From: Halieaceae bacterium
Lineage (GTDB): Bacteria > Pseudomonadota > Gammaproteobacteria > Pseudomonadales > Halieaceae
Direction: 5' to 3'
Assembly: GCA_018657645.1 (NCBI GenBank)
Contig: JABHWT010000053.1
Coordinates: 1-37,674 of the forward strand
Length of the DNA: 37,674 nt
Shown piece by piece: positions 32,899 to 37,674 of this stretch (position 1 is the stretch's first letter; every line of letters starts with the position of its first letter). The notes beneath the pieces were generated by a model. It did no database searches and was not told the DNA's origin. It saw only the letters and a list, made by a program, of their open reading frames with translations. The translations under genes were made by a program, and so were the position numbers.

Positions 32899-35763
32899 AT
32901 GGAACATAAAATCACGAAGCGGCAGCGCGGAGCGTTGCGGGCCGTAGTTCTGGGTAGTGTAATGAGTTGCCTCTGTTCCACCGCAGTCTGGGGGCAAGAG
33001 ATCGACAGCGAAGCCGAAGGCGAAACCCAGGATATGGGCAAGGTCACCGTCACAGGTTCTCACATCAAAATGATCGATGCTGTTTCTACTGCACCGATTC
33101 AAATTATTTCAAGGGCGGATATAGACCGCAGCGGTGCTGCCACCGTATCGGAGTTGTTGGCCAAGATTACCGCCAATAGCGGGGGTAGTTTACCCGAGAC
33201 ATTTAACAACGGTTTTGCCGATGGCGCCACCGGCGTCTCGTTGCGGGGCATGGGTGTCAACCGTACCCTGGTTCTTATTAATAATCGCCGGGTGGCCAGT
33301 TTTGCCTTTGGTCAGAATATCACCGACACCTTTACCGATATCAATGCCATTGCCCTGGAATCTGTTGATCGGGTAGAGGTGTTGTTGGATGGCGCCTCCG
33401 CTGTTTACGGCTCTGATGCCATTACCGGTGTGGTGAACTTTATTCTGCGCAATGATTACGACGGTTTTCAGATAAGCGCCCAAACTTACAACACCAGTGA
33501 TGGCGGAGCCGATCAGCAGGCGCTAAACCTGATGTGGGGTAAGGTTGCAGATAAGGGCTCCATCCTGGTGAGCATCGACTATTTCGATGAGGATGCTCTG
33601 GAGGCCTACGACAGGGATATCGGCACGGCCGATAACTGGAGTGAGCTCGATAGCCGCGTGGACTATGATCCTCGCCACGCCTATGGCGATGTTGGACAGG
33701 CCAATTATTACCACGGGTATACGGACCAGTTTTTTGGTTTTGGCTTGCCTTACCCTTTATATAGCGCTGTTGGCGGGGAGGATGCTTGCACCAGCGGTGA
33801 TTTTAGAGTGAGTGGCAGTGGGAACAGCCTGTTTTGCAGTTTTTCAGATAATTTTACGCTCACACCCGAGAAGGAACGCGTGAATGTCATGATTAACGGC
33901 ACCTATACACTGGGTAATATTGAGTTAGCCGGAGATCTGCAATACAACAAATCAGAGACCGACTATAACTATTTTAGTGCCTTTAACTGGATACATACCG
34001 CCGCCAATCTTTGGGGTGCTAATCCCGATGGCAGCGGTGTCATTAATAATTTTGCGGCCAGTGATGGTTGGAGTTGGTATGCCACCCAGGGCTGGGGCGG
34101 GGACTTTGCCGGGGCAACCTTGCCGGGGTCGGATGAAATACAGGGCGTGCCGATAGCCGATGTGGCCTGGTTAATGACAGATTTGGGCGACCAGATCACT
34201 ACCATGGAATCTGAGAATATTCGTATTGCCGGATCCGCGGCAGGCGTATTTGCCGACGTGTGGGATTGGGAATTGTCGGGCATCTATTCAAAAAATGAAG
34301 CGGATATCATCGACACCAACCGACCTAACACAGCGGCTTTGTTTGGGGCGCTAAACTCCTATAATTATTTCTATATTGCCGGAATGGATCTGACGCCCTG
34401 GGGCATTAATGTCACGGAAACCAATTCACAGGAGACCTTGAACGCAATACGGCGCTCGACTAAAGACACCGGCGAATCTGAGATGAAACAGCTCTCATTC
34501 ATCGTGAATAACTCCTCCTTCAGTTTGCCCGCTGGTAATGTTGGGTTGGCCTTTGGCGTGGAGTATCGCGAGGAGGAGTTGAAGAACACCCCCGATGCAC
34601 AGTTAGTAGCGGGACAGATATTTAACTCCGGTTCACGCAGTGTGGTGAAAGGCGATCGCGATATCTGGTCGGTCTATGCCGAGGCGCAAATACCGGTTAT
34701 GGACAACCTTGATCTAACGCTGGCTGTTCGGACCGAGGATTACAGTGATTTCGGCCAGACCACCAACCCGAAAATTGGCCTGCGCTGGCAGCTCAATGAT
34801 TATTTCCTGATGCGCGCCAATTGGGGCACCGGGTTTCGGGCACCGGGCATGATGGAGATGTACCTCGATGATGCCGTTGCTTACAGTCAATATAGAGACT
34901 ACACCCAATGTTCGCAATACGATGCGGGAACGGGCTCCGGGGTTAACGACGGATCTGAGCACGACAACTACTGTTGGGCGAATTACAATCAGACCAACTT
35001 CTCCAGTAACCCGGATCTCGATCCCGAAGAGTCTGAATCCTATAGCGTTGGCGTCGTTATATCGCCGCTGGACACGATGACGATAGAGATTGATTACTGG
35101 GATATTGAAATTGACGATGTGATTAACAACCTGCACCCATCCGACATGGTGTATCAGGAATCTCAGGATGGCTCCTACTCTGAGCTGATTGATCGCTTTG
35201 CCGCTACCGATCTGGAGCGGGCAGACGGTGTCACAGCGGGTAAGCTTATTGCGGTTAACACAAGTTACTACAACCTCGATACATTGAAGGCCTCCGGTGT
35301 GGATGTGAAGTTCGACTGGACCCTTAATACCCGGCTCGGCATCTTTGATTTCTGGGCTACCACCACCTACCAGGATGAACTGACTTCGGTCAGCCCCTTT
35401 GTGGGTGATGACCCCTGGTTAGGGCTTAATGGCTATCCCCGGTGGAGGGCGCAGTTTGGAAGCCAGTGGAGCAAGGATGACTGGATGGTTGCACTGCAGG
35501 GCTATTACCGCCACGACATGCTGGATTATGATTCATCCCAGGATGTCACCGTAGATGGTGAAAACCTGGAGATACGCAGTAATACCACCTATAACCTGAG
35601 TGTGGTTTATCAGGGCATTGACGATTTGGAGTTAACTGCACAGGTGATCAATGTTACCGATGAAGAACCGGCGTTTTCTACCTACCCCACTGGTGGTCTC
35701 AACATGACTGACACCGTAGATGGAAGAGCCTTTCGGTTTACATTGCGCTATAAGTTTTTCTAG
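32899..35763 (+). CDS. TonB-dependent outer-membrane receptor
   Basis: 954 residues. Signal peptide about 1-33 (VLGSVMSCLCSTAVWG core). A TonB-box-like segment GKVTVTGSHI is near 48-57. The plug domain (about 60-185) has TAPIQIISRADIDRSGAATV, GVSLRGMGVNRTLVLINNRR and VEVLLDGASAVYGSDAITGV. The remainder is a 22-strand-type barrel ending in RFTLRYKFF, with the C-terminal aromatic for outer-membrane insertion. The long plug with LLDGASAVYGSDAI is the subgroup common in marine and plant-associated gammaproteobacteria for peptides or carbohydrates; the TPR-S9 peptidase next to it favours peptides (inference). A separate promoter precedes it. Confidence 0.94.
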   Translation: MEHKITKRQRGALRAVVLGSVMSCLCSTAVWGQEIDSEAEGETQDMGKVTVTGSHIKMIDAVSTAPIQIISRADIDRSGAATVSELLAKITANSGGSLPETFNNGFADGATGVSLRGMGVNRTLVLINNRRVASFAFGQNITDTFTDINAIALESVDRVEVLLDGASAVYGSDAITGVVNFILRNDYDGFQISAQTYNTSDGGADQQALNLMWGKVADKGSILVSIDYFDEDALEAYDRDIGTADNWSELDSRVDYDPRHAYGDVGQANYYHGYTDQFFGFGLPYPLYSAVGGEDACTSGDFRVSGSGNSLFCSFSDNFTLTPEKERVNVMINGTYTLGNIELAGDLQYNKSETDYNYFSAFNWIHTAANLWGANPDGSGVINNFAASDGWSWYATQGWGGDFAGATLPGSDEIQGVPIADVAWLMTDLGDQITTMESENIRIAGSAAGVFADVWDWELSGIYSKNEADIIDTNRPNTAALFGALNSYNYFYIAGMDLTPWGINVTETNSQETLNAIRRSTKDTGESEMKQLSFIVNNSSFSLPAGNVGLAFGVEYREEELKNTPDAQLVAGQIFNSGSRSVVKGDRDIWSVYAEAQIPVMDNLDLTLAVRTEDYSDFGQTTNPKIGLRWQLNDYFLMRANWGTGFRAPGMMEMYLDDAVAYSQYRDYTQCSQYDAGTGSGVNDGSEHDNYCWANYNQTNFSSNPDLDPEESESYSVGVVISPLDTMTIEIDYWDIEIDDVINNLHPSDMVYQESQDGSYSELIDRFAATDLERADGVTAGKLIAVNTSYYNLDTLKASGVDVKFDWTLNTRLGIFDFWATTTYQDELTSVSPFVGDDPWLGLNGYPRWRAQFGSQWSKDDWMVALQGYYRHDMLDYDSSQDVTVDGENLEIRSNTTYNLSVVYQGIDDLELTAQVINVTDEEPAFSTYPTGGLNMTDTVDGRAFRFTLRYKFF

Positions 35764-35777
35764 TGCGACATTGCGCT

Positions 35778-35794
35778 CCCCGGTTTGACCGGGG
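35778..35794 (+). terminator. possible hairpin terminator after the receptor gene
   Basis: CCCCGG-TTTGA-CCGGGG, a 6-bp GC stem with a 5-nt loop, starts 15 nt after the receptor stop. There is no U-tract, so it is only a weak intrinsic terminator candidate; the palindrome directly downstream could assist. Confidence 0.4.
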
Positions 35795-35797
35795 GGC

Positions 35798-35984
35798 CTG
35801 GCAGCGTGTTGAAAAACCCTCTGGCGGCACATTACTTCGTTGTTTCCAGGTTCAAAATGCTCATTTATTGGCATATAAACTCCGCTTTTTCACCTGAAAA
35901 CGCCTCGTCCTGCACTCGCCAGAGACTTTTTCAACACGCTGCTAGTGGCGAATGTGGTACGAGGCATTTTCAACACGTTGCTAG
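35798..35984. repeat. MITE-like palindrome with terminal GCGTGTTGAAAA arms (element D)
   Basis: The arms at 35798-35826 and 35917-35945 match at 26 of 29 positions as inverted repeats carrying CAGCGTGTTGAAAAA. The middle is also a weaker palindrome centred on TTTATTGGCATATAAA, so the whole 148 bp can fold into one hairpin. A third, solitary arm (CTAGCAACGTGTTGAAAATG on the minus strand, 35965-35984) follows 20 nt later in the same orientation as the right arm. There is no reading frame in it. It resembles a non-autonomous element mobilised in trans. The stop codon of the alcohol dehydrogenase lies in the third arm. Confidence 0.72.
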
Positions 35985-37081
35985 ATTTCAATCACCGTAC
36001 GAATACCCCGCGCATTAGCCAGATCATCAAAGCCCTCGTTCACCTCCGCCAATGTTCGCCTGCTGGTAATCATGCCCTCCATGTCCAGTAAACCCTGCCG
36101 CCATAAGCGCAACAGCCGCGGGATTTCATAGAGCGAGTTACTCGAGCCCAGCAGGCAGCCACATAGCTTTTTCTCAACCGCCTGGAACATCACTACATTG
36201 GGAATGCTAATCCCCTCTTCCAGTGCCGGAGACCCCACACACACTGTGGTACCCCCCATACGGGAGAGGCCAATTCCCTGTTCGATCAGCGCCGCTTTTC
36301 CCGCCGCTTCAAATGCATAGTCGACGCCAATACCGCCGGTCAGCTCCTGGCAGATTGCCGCCAGGTCCTCAGTGACGGGATCGACAACCCGGGTAGCGCC
36401 AAAGGCTGTCGCCAGATCGCGGCGTTCGGCCACTGGGTCGGAGCCAATAATGGTGCTGGCGCCGGCAATTCTGGCGCCCTGAAGGGTGGCCATGCCAATG
36501 CCGCCAAGGCCCAATACCACACAAGTAGCGCCGGCTTCCATGTTGGCGGTATTCAGTACCGCGCCGACCCCGGTTTGCAGGGCGCAGCCGATTACACAGG
36601 CGACCTCCAGTGGAATGTCTTTATCGATTTTAATCGCGCCGGTAGCGGGTTGCACCACATACTCAGCCAGCCCCCCAATCCCACAGCCGCGCAGCAGTTG
36701 CGCGCCATCGAGTTCGAGACCACTGACCCCATCGGGCAGCAGGTTGGTCATGATGCTCATCGCGTTAACGCACAGGCTCTGCTGATTGCGCTGGCAGTAG
36801 TAACAACGCCCACAGGGTGGGGCCGGGGTTAATACCACGTGGTCGCCGGGTACCAGGTGGGTAACTCCTGCTCCAACGGATTCCACAATGCCCGAGGCCT
36901 CGTGACCGGGGATCATCGGCCCCATCATCGGCATGGTGCCATCGACAAAACCGAGGTCCGAGTGGCACAGGCCACAGTACTTGATGTTGACCCGTACCTC
37001 TCCGACCCGGGGCTCGATGATCTCAATGTCATCGCGAATGGTGATGGCCTGGTTGGCTTGTTCTAGAACTGCTCCGCGCAT
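35981..37081 (-). CDS. zinc-dependent alcohol dehydrogenase (medium-chain)
   Basis: 366 residues. Catalytic zinc ligands are C39 (YCGLCHSD), H60-E61 (PGHEASG) and C166 (VIGCALQTGVGA). Structural zinc cysteines C90, C93, C96 and C104 are in the exact C-x2-C-x2-C-x7-C spacing. The NAD-binding Rossmann motif is GLGGIGMA at residues 191-198, with GSDP after it. This is the class III-like/long-chain alcohol dehydrogenase branch, oxidising alcohols or hydroxymethyl adducts with NAD+ in the cytosol; the substrate is unknown. The final residues RTVIEI are followed by a TAG that is part of the CTAG end of the repeat arm, so the C-terminus may have been set by the repeat. Confidence 0.9.
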   Translation of the reverse strand: MRGAVLEQANQAITIRDDIEIIEPRVGEVRVNIKYCGLCHSDLGFVDGTMPMMGPMIPGHEASGIVESVGAGVTHLVPGDHVVLTPAPPCGRCYYCQRNQQSLCVNAMSIMTNLLPDGVSGLELDGAQLLRGCGIGGLAEYVVQPATGAIKIDKDIPLEVACVIGCALQTGVGAVLNTANMEAGATCVVLGLGGIGMATLQGARIAGASTIIGSDPVAERRDLATAFGATRVVDPVTEDLAAICQELTGGIGVDYAFEAAGKAALIEQGIGLSRMGGTTVCVGSPALEEGISIPNVVMFQAVEKKLCGCLLGSSNSLYEIPRLLRLWRQGLLDMEGMITSRRTLAEVNEGFDDLANARGIRTVIEI

Positions 37082-37154
37082 TTGGGATTCCTCGCTAATT
37101 AGAGCCCATCCGTTAACAGCTCTGTTTGGAGAGTGTGAAGGTTTTCGAATGAAG

Positions 37155-37318
37155 CTCCGGTGTCATATATGCATCCGGGACCGTCTGCTGCAGGAGAGCC
37201 TGCCCCTCTTTTCGGGTACGCAGCAGCCGAGCATAGGGCCTGCCCCATGAGCGTAGCGAGTGCTTTGGGTACAAGGACGTACTTGCTGCGTGTCCTGAAG
37301 GCAAATATGACACTGGAG
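37155..37318. repeat. imperfect palindromic element B
   Basis: The outer arms CTCCGGTGTCATATATGC (37155-37172) and its complement at 37301-37318 match at 16 of 18 positions. The interior holds GACCGTCTGCTGCAGG (37179-37194) and GCAGCCGAGC (37223-37232), both also found, on the other strand, in element C. GCCTGCCCC is repeated directly at 37198 and 37238. It is non-coding and REP/MITE-like. The flanks 37082-37154 and 37319-37371 show nothing recognisable. Confidence 0.55.
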
Positions 37319-37371
37319 TGCCACCCAACATTGATAAAACCCTTATATTGTAGCCCTAAATCAATGCCATG

Positions 37372-37484
37372 GCGTCAATCAATGATAATGCCCATCATGA
37401 CACGCCGTGAACCCATCCATGGGGGCTCGGCTGCAGCGTCCCTGCTGCAGACGGTCTTGATGGGCATTATCATAGATCGACTCT
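37372..37484. repeat. palindromic element C with perfect 15-bp arms
   Basis: TGATAATGCCCATCA (37383-37397) and TGATGGGCATTATCA (37458-37472) are a perfect 15-bp inverted repeat, with imperfect similarity continuing outward (GTCAATCA / TAGATCGAC). Inside, CTGCAG at 37431-37436 and 37445-37450 forms a second hairpin. The core is shared with element B in inverted orientation. No gene or downstream U-run was seen. The stretch 37485-37608 has nothing I can name. Confidence 0.65.
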
Positions 37485-37608
37485 TTACCGACCTCATTTG
37501 CACTGAAGAGTTTCGGGGGCCGGCCATCCGAGGCCAGACATCTGCATGGGCAATAGTTGGTGCTCGTCCTGATGGCCTGCATCCGAGTAGGCTCTGCATA
37601 TCCACAGA

Positions 37609-37674
37609 TCACCCCTCAATGCCTTTCATAACACCGGTAATGCCAACAGATTTCCCCACCGGGTCAATCAGAAC
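37609..37674 (-). CDS. possible C-terminal end of a CDS running off the window
   Basis: On the minus strand the frame from the window edge reads VLIDPVGKSVGITGVMKGIEG and stops at TGA (37609-37611). The DPVGKSVGITG stretch has the look of a conserved protein end, somewhat like the last strand of VOC/glyoxalase-type domains, but only 21 residues are visible. Direction and position (downstream end next to a palindromic element) suit a real gene. Product not identified. Confidence 0.35.
   Translation of the reverse strand, partial: VLIDPVGKSVGITGVMKGIEG

Noticed and set aside
1-37674. CRISPR array, tRNA, rRNA, prophage or intact insertion sequence
   Set aside because: No regularly spaced direct repeats, cloverleaf, rRNA sequence, integrase or transposase frame could be seen; the repeats found are palindromic and non-coding.

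Overview
The window reads as chromosomal DNA of a Gram-negative, probably marine, gammaproteobacterium. I infer Cellvibrionales (Halieaceae or Spongiibacteraceae type) from the TonB2-type operon (DUF3450-TtpC-ExbB-ExbD-TonB-TPR), the large TonB-dependent receptor, the fused KorA/KorB pair, DUF3604, DUF7065/7064, LLM and phosphotransferase-family genes, and the palindromic intergenic repeats. No rRNA, tRNA, CRISPR array, prophage or intact insertion sequence was seen. Coding density is high, and both ends cut through genes.

Layout. 1-1087 (minus): a truncated SDR epimerase and a glutathione S-transferase. 1369-5844 (plus): a CPA2-type antiporter, a tandem universal stress protein behind an FNR/ANR-like box, and an exported DUF3604 (PHP-like) protein. 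5871-9930 (minus): a compact five-gene run (SnoaL-like, APH-like phosphotransferase, small partner protein, SDR epimerase, DUF7065/7064 protein) that looks like an operon for an unknown small molecule. A roughly 300-nt divergent promoter region separates it from a gldA-like dehydrogenase (plus). 11425-13292 (minus): an NMT1-like binding protein without a signal peptide, overlapping an LLM flavin monooxygenase. 13554-18557 (plus): an orphan hybrid histidine kinase, a histidine phosphatase, and 2-oxoacid:ferredoxin oxidoreductase korA/korB. korA carries an in-frame amber codon between two well-preserved parts.

18909-21675 (minus): a di-heme cytochrome c peroxidase/MauG-type protein and an unusual parallel beta-helix-cytochrome c fusion. 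21782-24324 (plus): two hemerythrins, a DUF2249 protein and a polytopic histidine-containing membrane protein, resembling an NO/O2-response module. It is followed by a convergent lipoprotein esterase. 25743-35763 (plus): a self-contained TonB energy and uptake locus. In it the usual terminal TPR gene is fused in frame to an S9 prolyl-oligopeptidase-type peptidase that still has its own signal peptide and ribosome binding site inside the fusion; a TonB-dependent receptor with its own promoter follows. 35981-37081 (minus): a zinc alcohol dehydrogenase whose stop codon lies in a repeat.

Four intergenic spots (about 18555-18840, 35798-35984, 37155-37318, 37372-37484) hold long imperfect palindromes, probably non-autonomous mobile or REP/MITE-like elements. 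The observations that most repay checking are the interrupted korA, the TPR-peptidase fusion inside a TonB operon, and the beta-helix-cytochrome c/peroxidase pair beside the hemerythrin module.
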